The position numbers and the translations under genes are program-made. DNA of 47,002 nucleotides, from assembly GCA_021463865.1 (NCBI GenBank), contig JAJTXY010000033.1, positions 1-47,002 of the forward strand, given 5' to 3'. This DNA comes from Anaerolineae bacterium. GTDB taxonomy: Bacteria; Chloroflexota; Anaerolineae; Aggregatilineales; J027. Under the pieces are notes generated by a model. That model was not told the origin of the DNA. It searched no databases and saw nothing but the letters and a program-made list of their open reading frames with translations. Shown here piece by piece: positions 8,414 through 16,802 of the stretch (the first letter of the stretch is position 1; each line of letters opens with the position of its first letter).

Positions 8414-10162
8414 TCAACTACCGGGATGGTAATCCTTCAAAATCGAACCGCCGATAAATTCACGCATCAACGAATTATCGGGGACAAATTCGGCATCCAT
8501 CTCGCGCACCCACCGCAAAAAGGATAATAGACGGTGGGCCTCTACCCGCAAAATGCTGTCAGGGTTGACACGCAGCAGCAGTGGTTCGGCGAGGCGACGG
8601 ATGACGGAAAGTTCATAAATCAGCGCTGAATTGAACATGACATCGGCGTTTTCTTGATAGGGAAAAATGTTGCGTTTTTCGCCACGTCGAACACTTTGCC
8701 AGCGGCCCAATGTATCTTCGGCAGTGTAATTGCGGGTGGCGGCATCACGCACAATGCGTCGCAATAAACGAATATCGGTGGTCGGGACACGATTATGGCG
8801 GTCTATGTTCAACTGGGTAAGCGCCGAAACATAAATACGATAGGTATTTTGGGATGGCACTTCAGGCGTCAGATCGGGGTTCATGCCATGAATCCCTTCC
8901 AAGATAATGATATGGTCTTGGGAAAGCTGTACCGTTGGGCCATCTTGACCTGTGCCCGTATGGAAACTAAACACTGGCAAAAGCGAGGGGCGACCCGCAA
9001 TCAAATTGAGCAGGTCACGGTTGAGGCGTTCGACATTGAGTGCCTTGATGCTTTCAAAGTCAAATTCACCCGTATCATCAACGGGGGTCAGGTCACGGTC
9101 AACAAAATAGTTGTCCATTTCGAGGGTGAAGGGTTTTAGGCCATGTGTCATCAATTGAATGGCAAGGCGCTTGGCAAAGGTCGTCTTGCCAGATGAGGAC
9201 GGGCCAGCGATTAAAACCACCCGCACACCCTGATGATGACGTTCGGCGATGGTGGCGGCAATCGAGGCGATATGGCGCTCATGCAGGGCTTCGTTGACCA
9301 AGACGAGTTCGCGGGCACGGCCTTTTTGTAGGGCCTCATTGAGTTGACCGACATCTTCAACGCCCATGAGTTCCAGCCATTCCCCGGTTTGATGAAAAAC
9401 CTCAGCCATTTTGGGTGAATCCACATAACTTGGCATTTCACCCAATTTCTCGCGGACGGGGTACATGAGCGCAAACCCGTCGCCATAGGGCATGAGGTCA
9501 AACCATTTGATACAGCCTGTCGAAGGGGCCATATAGCCAAAAAAGTAATCTACATAGCCGCGCAGTTCATACACGCTCAAATAATCTTCTTCGCGGATGG
9601 TCAACAGGCGCAGTTTGTCGGCATCATTGCGCGATTCAAAAATAGCTTTGGCCCGATTGAGTGGCATGTTTTGGCGGGTTATGGGATCATCCGCCTGCGC
9701 GATTTCGTGCATCTTGGTTTTGACCATTGCCAGCTCCGCCGCCGATAATTGCTGGCGGTTGACCATATGGCAGAAGTACGCCCCACTTGGCAGGGAGTGA
9801 TCAATAGCCACCTGTGCGCCGGGGAAACATTCGTAAATGGCTACCACCAACAAAAACGAGAGGGTACGGCGATAAATGCGGCTGCCATCGCTATGGCGGA
9901 GGGTAATTGCTTGGACACTGACATCACGGGTGACAGGCACTGTGAGTTCACGCAGGCGGTTTTCAACTACTGCTGCAATGGCCCGATCTTCAGTAGGGAG
10001 GTTTAGTTCATCTTCCCATGCCGCAAAAAACTCACAGAGCGGGGTGCCAACCGGGCCTTCATAAATGACTTTGGCCCCACTCCCATTGCCATTAAAAGTG
10101 ACCTGAACCCGTTCACGAGGGGAAGCTGGTGAGATTGATTTGATCGCTTGTTGAACTACCAT
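8414..10162 (-). CDS. Uridine kinase-like nucleoside kinase with ThrRS/TGS-like N-terminal region
   Basis: This is the long form of the uridine kinase / phosphoribulokinase family. The N-terminal roughly 230 residues resemble the TGS and second additional domain of threonyl-tRNA synthetase (GTPLCEFF, then HSLPSGAYFCHM). The C-terminal part holds the P-loop LIAGPSSSGKTTFAKRL (about 317-333), followed by LEMDNYFVDRD and ILEGIHGMNPDL, typical of nucleoside kinases. It probably phosphorylates a pyrimidine nucleoside, though long-form members are poorly characterised. I chose the ATG at 10162 because TTAGGAA lies about 8 nt upstream. A GTG 60 nt earlier (10222) keeps the frame but has no ribosome site and encodes atypical sequence. 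Confidence 0.85.
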   Translation of the reverse strand: MVVQQAIKSISPASPRERVQVTFNGNGSGAKVIYEGPVGTPLCEFFAAWEDELNLPTEDRAIAAVVENRLRELTVPVTRDVSVQAITLRHSDGSRIYRRTLSFLLVVAIYECFPGAQVAIDHSLPSGAYFCHMVNRQQLSAAELAMVKTKMHEIAQADDPITRQNMPLNRAKAIFESRNDADKLRLLTIREEDYLSVYELRGYVDYFFGYMAPSTGCIKWFDLMPYGDGFALMYPVREKLGEMPSYVDSPKMAEVFHQTGEWLELMGVEDVGQLNEALQKGRARELVLVNEALHERHIASIAATIAERHHQGVRVVLIAGPSSSGKTTFAKRLAIQLMTHGLKPFTLEMDNYFVDRDLTPVDDTGEFDFESIKALNVERLNRDLLNLIAGRPSLLPVFSFHTGTGQDGPTVQLSQDHIIILEGIHGMNPDLTPEVPSQNTYRIYVSALTQLNIDRHNRVPTTDIRLLRRIVRDAATRNYTAEDTLGRWQSVRRGEKRNIFPYQENADVMFNSALIYELSVIRRLAEPLLLRVNPDSILRVEAHRLLSFLRWVREMDAEFVPDNSLMREFIGGSILKDYHPGS

Positions 10163-10285
10163 GATGAAAATTCCTAACTGACCGTTTACCGTCCGGTGGG
10201 ATTGCACCTCTAGCATGTCCACACGAGATGTGGAAAAATTAATCGTACATGGTTTATCTACCGAAATGCAAGAATTTTGTTTTTT

Positions 10286-11737
10286 ATGTGCTTAAAATCA
10301 CCATTTTTTCGCGGCATTACCATCCTGCTCATTATCGGCAGTATTTTCGGCGCGGCTCAGGCACAGGATGGTGGACAGGGTAAACCGCCGGATGGGACTT
10401 CGACCATTCATGTGGTTCAGCGCGGCGAAAATCTATTCCGCATCGCGCAGCAATATGGCACGACGGTTGAGGCGATTGCCCAAGCCAATGGCATCACTGA
10501 CACACGGTTTATTGAGGTTGGGCAGCGGTTGCTCATCCCGAATGTGCAGGTTAGCACGCCGGGGGTCAATACAACCTATGTGGTGCAACCGGGGGAAAGC
10601 CTGCGAACGATTGCGCTGAAATATCACAGCACGCTCGACAGCCTTGCGACCCTAAATGATATTACCCAACCGACGACGCTGTATGCAGGACAAACCATCA
10701 CCGTGCGGCAGGGGTCGGATGGAATAGAACCGCTGACCGATGCGGGCCTCTATGTGGTGCAAGCTGGCGACACGATTTATCGCCTCGCCGCTCAATTTGG
10801 GGTTTCGATTCAGGATATTGCTGCCATCAACGAATGGTCATCCGCAACGAAACCACTCTGGCTCGGTGAATGGATCGTGATTCCGAATCATCCCGACGCG
10901 GGGCCGTTTATGGAACTACCCCCTTATCTAGCCGATTTTCATATTCAGACCGTTCCCGCTAAACAAGGGGAAAGCATCGGGTTGCGCTTCACCCTGCGCC
11001 AACCCATGCAGGTAACAGGCACGTTTATTGACCGTCCCATTAACCTAACGATGGATACCAATGACCCTGCCATCCCCTCGCTCAATTACGGCGGGATCAT
11101 TGGGGTGCATTCGTTCACCACACCGGGAGTGTATCCACTAACCTTGACGTTTAGCGATGCCAATGGGGTCACGTCAACTTATCAGGTACGGGTGAGCGTG
11201 TTGGACGGCGGATATGGGCAGGAAAATATTGATGTACCCACCGAACGGCAAGATTTATTAGATAGCGCGACAGTACAAGGCGAATTGGATCGAGTCATTG
11301 CATTGGTGTCGGGTAACAGCCCTACGCGCTATTTTAATGATTTGATGGCTCTCCCAGCACCGGGGGCAGTCACCTCTGGTTATGGTACACGTCGCACCTA
11401 CGCAGGCACGACAGGACTGAGTTTTCACGGTGGGACCGATTTTGGTGGCGCAGTCGGCACACCGATTTATGCACCCGCCGGAGGGGTGGTGGTGCTGGCA
11501 GAACAGTTAGGGGTACGGGGCAAGGCCATTATCATAGATCACGGGTGGGGCGTTTACACCGGGTATTGGCACTTATCAGAAATTTTTGTGGAGGTCGGGC
11601 AGACGATTAATAAGGGGCTGCCGATTGGGGCATTGGGCAATACGGGCCTTTCTACCGGGGCGCATCTGCATTGGGAAATGTGGGTGGGCGGGGTACAAGT
11701 CAACCCCATTCAATGGGCACAGCAATCCTTTCCTTAA
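10286..11737 (+). CDS. Secreted LysM-M23 metallopeptidase (cell-wall endopeptidase)
   Basis: An exported peptidoglycan hydrolase. A hydrophobic signal segment (GITILLIIGSIFGAAQAQ) is followed by three LysM repeats of about 45 residues (near 42-88, 98-143 and 155-202), a beta-rich spacer, and a C-terminal LytM/M23 domain. Zinc ligands are visible: HGGTD (His and Asp near 381-385), WHLS and GAHLHWE. All required M23 residues are present, so it should be active, cutting peptide crosslinks in the wall to which the LysM repeats bind. I use the ATG at 10286; an in-frame TTG three codons upstream is possible. It is divergent from the uridine-kinase-like gene. Confidence 0.93.
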   Translation: MCLKSPFFRGITILLIIGSIFGAAQAQDGGQGKPPDGTSTIHVVQRGENLFRIAQQYGTTVEAIAQANGITDTRFIEVGQRLLIPNVQVSTPGVNTTYVVQPGESLRTIALKYHSTLDSLATLNDITQPTTLYAGQTITVRQGSDGIEPLTDAGLYVVQAGDTIYRLAAQFGVSIQDIAAINEWSSATKPLWLGEWIVIPNHPDAGPFMELPPYLADFHIQTVPAKQGESIGLRFTLRQPMQVTGTFIDRPINLTMDTNDPAIPSLNYGGIIGVHSFTTPGVYPLTLTFSDANGVTSTYQVRVSVLDGGYGQENIDVPTERQDLLDSATVQGELDRVIALVSGNSPTRYFNDLMALPAPGAVTSGYGTRRTYAGTTGLSFHGGTDFGGAVGTPIYAPAGGVVVLAEQLGVRGKAIIIDHGWGVYTGYWHLSEIFVEVGQTINKGLPIGALGNTGLSTGAHLHWEMWVGGVQVNPIQWAQQSFP

Positions 11738-11780
11738 TAACAAACGCTCTATTACAAGCCATTTTAACACCGGATAAACC

Positions 11781-11810
11781 TTGCGATTTCAACTCCCCTC
11801 CCGTTATAAT
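11781..11810 (+). promoter_or_regulatory. Putative sigma70-type promoter
   Basis: TTGCGA at 11781-11786 and a perfect TATAAT at 11805-11810 are separated by 18 bases, in the gap after the M23 peptidase gene and 68 nt before the ATG of the next plus-strand gene. It is the best promoter match in this gap and would give a short leader to the unknown two-gene unit. Confidence 0.5.
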
Positions 11811-11877
11811 GAAATGTTGGCGGAGCGTTAAATGGGTTAGATGCGTTAAATTTTTACACTGAGAGGTACACAACACT

Positions 11878-13464
11878 ATGGGATCGCGCACAGTCATGTT
11901 ACGGCCCACCGAAAGCGAAACGTATTGGACGGACGATTTCCAAGTGACGGGTGATGACATCGAATATCTGTTTAATCTTTTCCTCGACACCGAAACGCCC
12001 CTTAGCTTACGCGATCTGACCGTCAAACTCATCGAATCTCGATTGGTACAAGAACAAAATCGGATTGAACGACAAATCCAACAGGGTGACATATTTCAAC
12101 CCAAAAACAGCTATGCCGTTGGTCAGCATGTGGTTTTTTCGGCATTAGATTTTCATGTTGGCGAGGTCATTGGCAAACGCACGGGCAATAATCCCGATTA
12201 CGGGGATTTTGAAGTCATCAAAGTGAAATTTGACGATGGGGTGATCCGCGAATTTGCCAGCGATTTGGCAACCGCGCATGTCTTGAACATAGATGATGAG
12301 AATCCACTGCTATCGTCGCAAGACCCCAATACGATTTTGCGCCAGCATGGTCGGGCCATTGCGAAAAAGCTGAAAACCCGCTTTGGCGAAGAAGATGACC
12401 TCGTGTATCTAGGGGGGCGCTGGTTCCTAAAATCACTGCTGGCGGATGTCGAAATCGGGCATCTGCACTTGGCGGAGGCGGTGCTGTTTACGCTGAATGG
12501 GGGGCCGCTGACGACTGAAGGGATTTATGAGCAGATCAAAGAAGTGTGGAAAGATGGCAATGTCAATCCACGCCTGCGGATATTCTCGCTCGATTATGCG
12601 CTGCAACGCGACTCCCGTTTTGATGAAGTTGGGCCAGCGGGACAAGTGCTTTGGTTCCTGCATGAAATGGAACCGGAAGCCGTTAAGAAAGTGCCCCTAC
12701 CCCTGCAATATGAACCCATCCCCTATTCCAATGCCCATATCACCGATGAAATGTATGAAACTATCCTCGATATTGACGACGAGCTTTCACCCATCGAATT
12801 TGAGGATGAAAACGAGGATGAGGATGAGGTCGAAATAACCCTCACCTATCCCTATCGTCGCACTGGAACACTGCCCCTGACTGCCCGTTTGCAACATCTT
12901 TTCCCCACCGCTTTTGAAACCACTCGTATCAAAACCACACTCGTAGATGAGCAAACAGGTGAAGAAATCCCCGGTTGGGTGGTACGTGAACAGGGTTACG
13001 TCTATGGCCTAGAGGAATTTTATCGAAAGTATCAAATTCCAATTGGGGCGTATGTGACGGTACGGCGGCATGAAGACCCCAGCAAGCTAATTATTGATTT
13101 CCGCAATCGTCGCCCCCGCACTGAAAATATCCGTTTGGCACGTCCTGAAGGCAACTTACTGAAATTTGAAAATCACAAGCGTTCCATCGGAGCCGAATAT
13201 GATGATTTGATGATTTTTGGTATTGAAGACCTCGCTGGATTGGATGTGTTGTGGCAGCGCTATCGCCAAACGCCAATCGCTGAGATTATGCGACGGCTGA
13301 TTCCCGAATTGGTCCGGCTGTCGCCCCAACAAAGTGTCCATTTGAAAACCCTGTACAGCGCGGTCAATTTGCTCCGCCGCTGTCCACCCAGCCCTATTTT
13401 TGCCACACTGGTCGAAAACCCAGATTTTGCCCATGTTGCAGGCCCCTATTGGCGCATGGCTTAA
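11878..13464 (+). CDS. Unknown 528-residue protein, possibly with winged-helix segments
   Basis: I do not recognise a named family. The protein is soluble, acidic, and has no signal or membrane segment. Around residues 85-135 there is an SH3-like beta stretch (GQHVVFSALDFHVGEVIGKR ... VKFDDG). Residues 200-250 (AEAVLFTLNGGPLTTEGIYEQI) resemble the HARE-HTH/winged-helix module that reads nucleic acid in other proteins; this is a weak match by eye. A very acidic run (FEDENEDEDEVE) lies near 315-325 and separates a second globular half. It starts the unit with the 141-residue protein 53 nt downstream, which also ends in a winged-helix-like segment, so the two probably work together, perhaps on DNA or RNA. 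Function unknown. Confidence 0.8.
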   Translation: MGSRTVMLRPTESETYWTDDFQVTGDDIEYLFNLFLDTETPLSLRDLTVKLIESRLVQEQNRIERQIQQGDIFQPKNSYAVGQHVVFSALDFHVGEVIGKRTGNNPDYGDFEVIKVKFDDGVIREFASDLATAHVLNIDDENPLLSSQDPNTILRQHGRAIAKKLKTRFGEEDDLVYLGGRWFLKSLLADVEIGHLHLAEAVLFTLNGGPLTTEGIYEQIKEVWKDGNVNPRLRIFSLDYALQRDSRFDEVGPAGQVLWFLHEMEPEAVKKVPLPLQYEPIPYSNAHITDEMYETILDIDDELSPIEFEDENEDEDEVEITLTYPYRRTGTLPLTARLQHLFPTAFETTRIKTTLVDEQTGEEIPGWVVREQGYVYGLEEFYRKYQIPIGAYVTVRRHEDPSKLIIDFRNRRPRTENIRLARPEGNLLKFENHKRSIGAEYDDLMIFGIEDLAGLDVLWQRYRQTPIAEIMRRLIPELVRLSPQQSVHLKTLYSAVNLLRRCPPSPIFATLVENPDFAHVAGPYWRMA

Positions 13465-13517
13465 CCGACGGCGCACCAAGCATTTGCGCCAGCACCAATG
13501 ACCAAGGAGAGTGACCT

Positions 13518-13943
13518 ATGACCCATATCGCGGATGGTCGTACCCGCAGTATCAAGCCCACCCTTGATACACCCTTTCATATTGACTATCAATGGTGGGA
13601 AAAAGAAGCGCAAGATTTACGCTCCTATCTGATCAGTCTGCTGCCCGAAGATCGCCGAACCATCCTGACCGAACAAGCGGAACTGTCCGAAATTGATGTG
13701 ATTGACCCGCAGACAGCCGAGGTTCGCAAGATTGACCCCTTTGAACAAGCCCTACGCGAAACCGAGATTGATTTTAATGAAACCTCGTTAGTAGATTCTG
13801 TTTTCCAACTTTTTTTGAAAAATGGAAACAAGCCTTTGACGCCCAATGAGTTAGGTGAGTTAACAGGTCGTCCGGCGACGACGATTTTGCGAACGCTGGC
13901 GGGGACACGCATCTATCGCGGCTTGCGTCCGATTATTGAATAG
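13518..13943 (+). CDS. Unknown small protein with C-terminal winged-helix-like segment
   Basis: A 141-residue soluble protein preceded by a good ribosome site (AAGGAGAG, 6 nt before the ATG). The N-terminal half is acidic and helical (WWEKEAQDLRSYLISLLPEDRR). The last 50 residues, LFLKNGNKPLTPNELGELTG and RPATTILRTL, read like a winged-helix DNA-binding unit of the kind that asks whether a promoter or repeat is occupied. No family name can be given with confidence. It follows the 528-residue unknown gene by 53 nt on the same strand. A GC-rich palindromic repeat follows its stop. Confidence 0.75.
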   Translation: MTHIADGRTRSIKPTLDTPFHIDYQWWEKEAQDLRSYLISLLPEDRRTILTEQAELSEIDVIDPQTAEVRKIDPFEQALRETEIDFNETSLVDSVFQLFLKNGNKPLTPNELGELTGRPATTILRTLAGTRIYRGLRPIIE

Positions 13944-13950
13944 ATAGGCG

Positions 13951-13990
13951 TCCCCACCCCCAACCCCTCCCCAATGCTTGGAGAGGGGCT
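13951..13990. repeat. GC-rich palindromic repeat (REP-like)
   Basis: CCCCACCCCCAACCCCTCCC runs into CAATGCTTGG and AGAGGGG, giving a hairpin with CCCCT/AGGGG arms. The same building blocks recur at 43208-43285, so this is a dispersed intergenic repeat rather than a chance run. Confidence 0.6.
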
Positions 13991-14084
13991 TCAACAAATG
14001 CCCTATTTGAACAAAAGCAACCTGCTTCTTTCAATACATGGACTGGAACGTCAGCACGTCTGATGATAGAATAAAACAATATTA

Positions 14085-14157
14085 GCCCTTGTAGCTCAGG
14101 GGATAGAGCGACGGTCTTCTAAACCGCAGGTCGGGAGTTCGAATCTCTCCAAGGGCG
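14085..14157 (+). tRNA. tRNA-Arg (anticodon TCT)
   Basis: A complete cloverleaf can be drawn. The acceptor arm GCCCTTG (14085-14091) pairs with CAAGGGC (14150-14156), discriminator G at 14157. The D-arm is GCTC...GAGC, the anticodon loop CTTCTAA carries TCT, and the T-arm has GTTCGAATC. It decodes AGA/AGG arginine codons. CCA is not encoded. A terminator hairpin follows directly. Confidence 0.95.
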
Positions 14158-14170
14158 TATATATCACCCA

Positions 14171-14197
14171 AAAGCCGCATCCCAGCGGTTTTTTTGT
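14171..14197 (+). terminator. Rho-independent terminator after tRNA-Arg
   Basis: AAAGCCGC (14171-14178) and GCGGTTTT (14185-14192) form an 8-bp stem with one G-T pair and a 6-base loop, running into seven T residues (14189-14195). It ends the tRNA transcript. The opposite strand also reads hairpin plus TTTT, so it may also terminate the converging DUF192 gene. Confidence 0.75.
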
Positions 14198-14572
14198 TTA
14201 CTTCTGTTCCTCGAATTTCAATTGGTCGCCAATCGCTACGCGCTCCAAAATGGAAGGGCGGGCTTCGATAAAATATTGGGCCGGCGCTTGGGGGGCGTAA
14301 TAGGGACGCCACGGCTTGGCTAATTTTGCATCTACCACCTTCAAATTTTCATCCAACCAAACCACCCCGATTGCGAAAAACACAAACAGCATATGAATGG
14401 TGGTGTTGGTTTTGCTGGGGGCGCGATAAACAAAAATGAGGCCTTCATCTTCGGGCAGGCCGGGATGCAGCATCAAGCCGCGAAAATGATCCCAACCATT
14501 GGTGTACCAATGGCCTTTTGGCAAAACGACGGCGTTACGGGTGACATTATAAACGGTACGCATTCGAGCCAT
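14198..14572 (-). CDS. DUF192-family protein
   Basis: A 124-residue member of the DUF192 family of small beta-rich proteins of unknown biochemical role. Hallmarks are the early RGLMLHPGLPEDEGLIFVY segment (family pattern RxxGLMxRxxLxxxxGMLFxF), the middle IHMLFVFFAIGVVWLDEN, and the C-terminal ARPSILERVAIGDQLKF. Many members are exported, but this one has no signal peptide, so it is probably cytoplasmic. The ATG at 14572 is preferred over a start 66 nt upstream because GGTGGG lies about 8 nt before it and the family match begins there. A minus-strand terminator lies just upstream, so its own promoter must sit in a very short space or the gene depends on readthrough. Confidence 0.85.
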   Translation of the reverse strand: MARMRTVYNVTRNAVVLPKGHWYTNGWDHFRGLMLHPGLPEDEGLIFVYRAPSKTNTTIHMLFVFFAIGVVWLDENLKVVDAKLAKPWRPYYAPQAPAQYFIEARPSILERVAIGDQLKFEEQK

Positions 14573-14600
14573 GATTTTTTCCCACCAAAAAAAATTATGA

Positions 14601-14628
14601 AACAAAAAGGGCGATCCGCAAATCGCCC
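14601..14628 (-). terminator. Rho-independent terminator after the LysM protein gene
   Basis: On the minus strand GGGCGAT (14628-14622) pairs with ATCGCCC (14615-14609) around a 6-base loop, followed by TTTTTGTTT (14608-14600). It lies 30 nt after the stop of the LysM gene. Confidence 0.8.
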
Positions 14629-14657
14629 TAATAGACAAATTTCAGCACGCCTCAGTT

Positions 14658-16157
14658 TTAGCGTGGAATAATTAGCCGCTGACCGACAAAAATCTGGTTC
14701 GGGTTGTAGAGGGCGTTCGCTTGTGCAATACGATCCCATGTCAGGTTATAACGCAGGCCGATGCGGAAAATATTCTCACCGGGCTGTACCAGATGGACGA
14801 CGTAATTGGTGTAACCATAGCTGCCCGTATAGGCACCACCCGTGCCATAAATTGGTTGGGCGGGGACAGGTTGCTGACCACCAGTGCCGACAGTGCCGCC
14901 AACGCAGGTCGCTCCCGCGCCGGGGATTCGCAACTGCTGGCCGCTATAGATGGCATGGGGGTTCAAAATGCCGTTGCACTGAGCAATCGTGTTGGCCGTC
15001 ATGTTAAAGCGCAGGCCGATGCGGAACAGCGTATCACCCGCTTGTACGACATAAATGCCGTTGACCAATGACCCTTCACCACCACCGGGGGCAACTGTCG
15101 TAATCGGGGTAACAGGCAATGGATTCACTGGCTGGCCCTGACCCGACGGTACTGGAATAATCAGCCGCTGCCCAACATAGATCAAACCACTGGAAGCAAG
15201 GCCATTGGCTTGGGTAATGGCATCCACCGAACTGCTGTACCGGACAGCCAGATCAATCACCGTGTCACCTGCGATGACCACATATTCCAACTGATTGGGA
15301 AACGTGGCTTGGTAAGGCGGTGTTGGGGTTACGCTGGCGGGAGTCGTCGGGACAACCGTAATGGTGACGGGTGTAGTTGGGGCGGGAGTCGTGGGAGCAG
15401 GGGTCGTCGCAGTAACCGTCACCGGGGTCGTAGGTGCTGGCGTAGTCGGGGCGGGAGTCGTGGGAGCAGGGGTCGTCGCAGTAACCGTCACTGGGACAGA
15501 ACCACTGGACACCAATGACGCCTTATCCACATAAATGTTATTGACCCCAACCGCGCCGGAAACCGTGCTGCGGACATACACCGTGACGGATGTCCCCAAC
15601 GACACCGTGTCGATGGTGATTTCACGATATTCATCATAATATTCGACGGGGGTTGACCAGACAATCGCGCTGCTGGTGGGGTCGGTGCCGCCATTGGGAT
15701 CAATGCCCACGCTGACCTTGACGCCTTGCGGCTGAATGGAGGTGTTAGGGTCTTCAAAGGTGGCGGATGACCAAATGTAAATATTGGCGGCAAAACGCAG
15801 ATTTTCACCTGCCGCGACGGGCACACGCTGGAATAGGCCGCCGTCATGGGTAGCAAAAAAGGTATTGTATTCTTGGGCCGCCGAGCCACTCAGCACGCGG
15901 TTGGTTGGCGCAGGTTGATAATCTGGCTCCAAATTGACGGACGAATCTGCACCTGCTGGGGGTGGCAGATGCCACGGCTGCCAACTGGGGGCGACCTGCT
16001 TGGTGCTGTCGCCACCGATAGCGACATAATTTCCTTCAAAATCAGGATTTTGGAGTAATTCTTGGCCTTGTTGAGCTATCGCAGGCGTGGAAGTTGGAAT
16101 GAGTATGCCGACAAGAACGATAATTAAAACAAATGTGGTAAAACGGACTGACAGCAT
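14658..16157 (-). CDS. Secreted LysM-repeat protein with N-terminal beta-sandwich domain
   Basis: A 499-residue exported wall-binding protein with no visible catalytic domain. The order is a signal peptide (LIIVLVGILIPTSTPAIAQQ, about 10-29); a roughly 150-residue domain starting ELLQNPDFEGNY that resembles carbohydrate-binding or DUF642-like beta sandwiches; a TTPAPTTPAP linker; and three LysM repeats (about 275-320, 355-400 and 447-498, each ending QRLIIP or QQLRIP). I chose the ATG at 16157, since AAGGGG lies 6 nt upstream and the signal peptide then begins correctly. The linker DNA carries a 69-nt tandem duplication. It probably tethers to or scaffolds peptidoglycan; the ligand of the N-terminal domain is unknown. 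Confidence 0.88.
   Translation of the reverse strand: MLSVRFTTFVLIIVLVGILIPTSTPAIAQQGQELLQNPDFEGNYVAIGGDSTKQVAPSWQPWHLPPPAGADSSVNLEPDYQPAPTNRVLSGSAAQEYNTFFATHDGGLFQRVPVAAGENLRFAANIYIWSSATFEDPNTSIQPQGVKVSVGIDPNGGTDPTSSAIVWSTPVEYYDEYREITIDTVSLGTSVTVYVRSTVSGAVGVNNIYVDKASLVSSGSVPVTVTATTPAPTTPAPTTPAPTTPVTVTATTPAPTTPAPTTPVTITVVPTTPASVTPTPPYQATFPNQLEYVVIAGDTVIDLAVRYSSSVDAITQANGLASSGLIYVGQRLIIPVPSGQGQPVNPLPVTPITTVAPGGGEGSLVNGIYVVQAGDTLFRIGLRFNMTANTIAQCNGILNPHAIYSGQQLRIPGAGATCVGGTVGTGGQQPVPAQPIYGTGGAYTGSYGYTNYVVHLVQPGENIFRIGLRYNLTWDRIAQANALYNPNQIFVGQRLIIPR
15381..15491 (-). repeat. 69-nt tandem duplication in the Thr/Pro linker of the LysM gene
   Basis: A 42-base run beginning GGCGGGAGTCGTGGGAGCAG at 15381 recurs exactly at 15450, an offset of 69 nt (23 codons). 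The duplication is in frame and lengthens the TTPAPTTPAPTTPVTV linker. Confidence 0.85.
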
Positions 16158-16238
16158 GTGAGTCCCCTTAAACTGATTAGGCAGATCTATTTTATTGTGC
16201 AATCCTTCGTCAAATCGTGCAAGCAGGCACGCATACTG

Positions 16239-16667
16239 TTAGTCGAGACGCCCGACATCGCGGAGCACGTCTTCAACACTTGCCATCAAAACCTTGGGGC
16301 CAAAGGGCTTGGTTACGTAAGCATTCACTTTGGCGATATGTAAGCCTAATACACGATCAATGCTTTGCGCTTTGGCCGTGACAATAATCACGGGCGTATC
16401 TTTCATTGACTCGCGGTTTTTCATTTGTTGATACACTTCCCAGCCGTCCATGTCTGGCATCATCAGATCAAGCAGCACGAGGTCGGGTTTTACGTCTTCA
16501 ATCAGTTGAAGCCCTTCTCGACCACCACTTGCGCCATACACCTTATACATCGGTTGGTCGGGTCTGGCATCTTTATCACGCCGAGTCAATACCAACCGGA
16601 CAAGATCAATCATCTCCGGCTCGTCTTCGATATATACAACCTGAATCGTGTCCACTTCAGACGACAT
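16239..16667 (-). CDS. Single-domain response regulator (CheY-like receiver)
   Basis: The 142-residue protein is a receiver domain with no output domain. Acidic pocket residues Glu14/Asp15 (YIEDEPE), phospho-acceptor Asp67 (VLLDLMMPDMDGWEVY), the Thr97 switch (IIVTAKA) and Lys120 (VTKPFG) are all present, so phosphorylation should be possible. An insertion of about 8 residues (RRDKDARPDQPMY) between helix 1 and strand 2 makes it slightly longer than CheY. No histidine kinase is adjacent, so the partner is elsewhere. Single-domain receivers act through protein contacts in motility, cell cycle or phosphorelays; which applies here cannot be told. Confidence 0.93.
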   Translation of the reverse strand: MSSEVDTIQVVYIEDEPEMIDLVRLVLTRRDKDARPDQPMYKVYGASGGREGLQLIEDVKPDLVLLDLMMPDMDGWEVYQQMKNRESMKDTPVIIVTAKAQSIDRVLGLHIAKVNAYVTKPFGPKVLMASVEDVLRDVGRLD

Positions 16668-16802
16668 AGCTCTGGCGCAAAAATTGCGTCCTTTCCTCTG
16701 GTCAAATAGGGCCTTAACGCTTTTTGTAGTCTACCACAAGCAAGACCTGATAGCCAATCGGATTTAGCGCGTTTTCCCATTCTAACCCTTTATTAACGGT
16801 TT

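Noticed and set aside
10163-10222. GTG start extending the uridine-kinase-like protein by 20 residues
   Set aside because: No ribosome site upstream of the GTG, while the internal ATG at 10162 has one at good spacing.
15330-15492. Repeated units considered as a CRISPR-like array
   Set aside because: They are in frame inside the LysM gene linker and encode TTPAP repeats, with no unique spacers of regular size.
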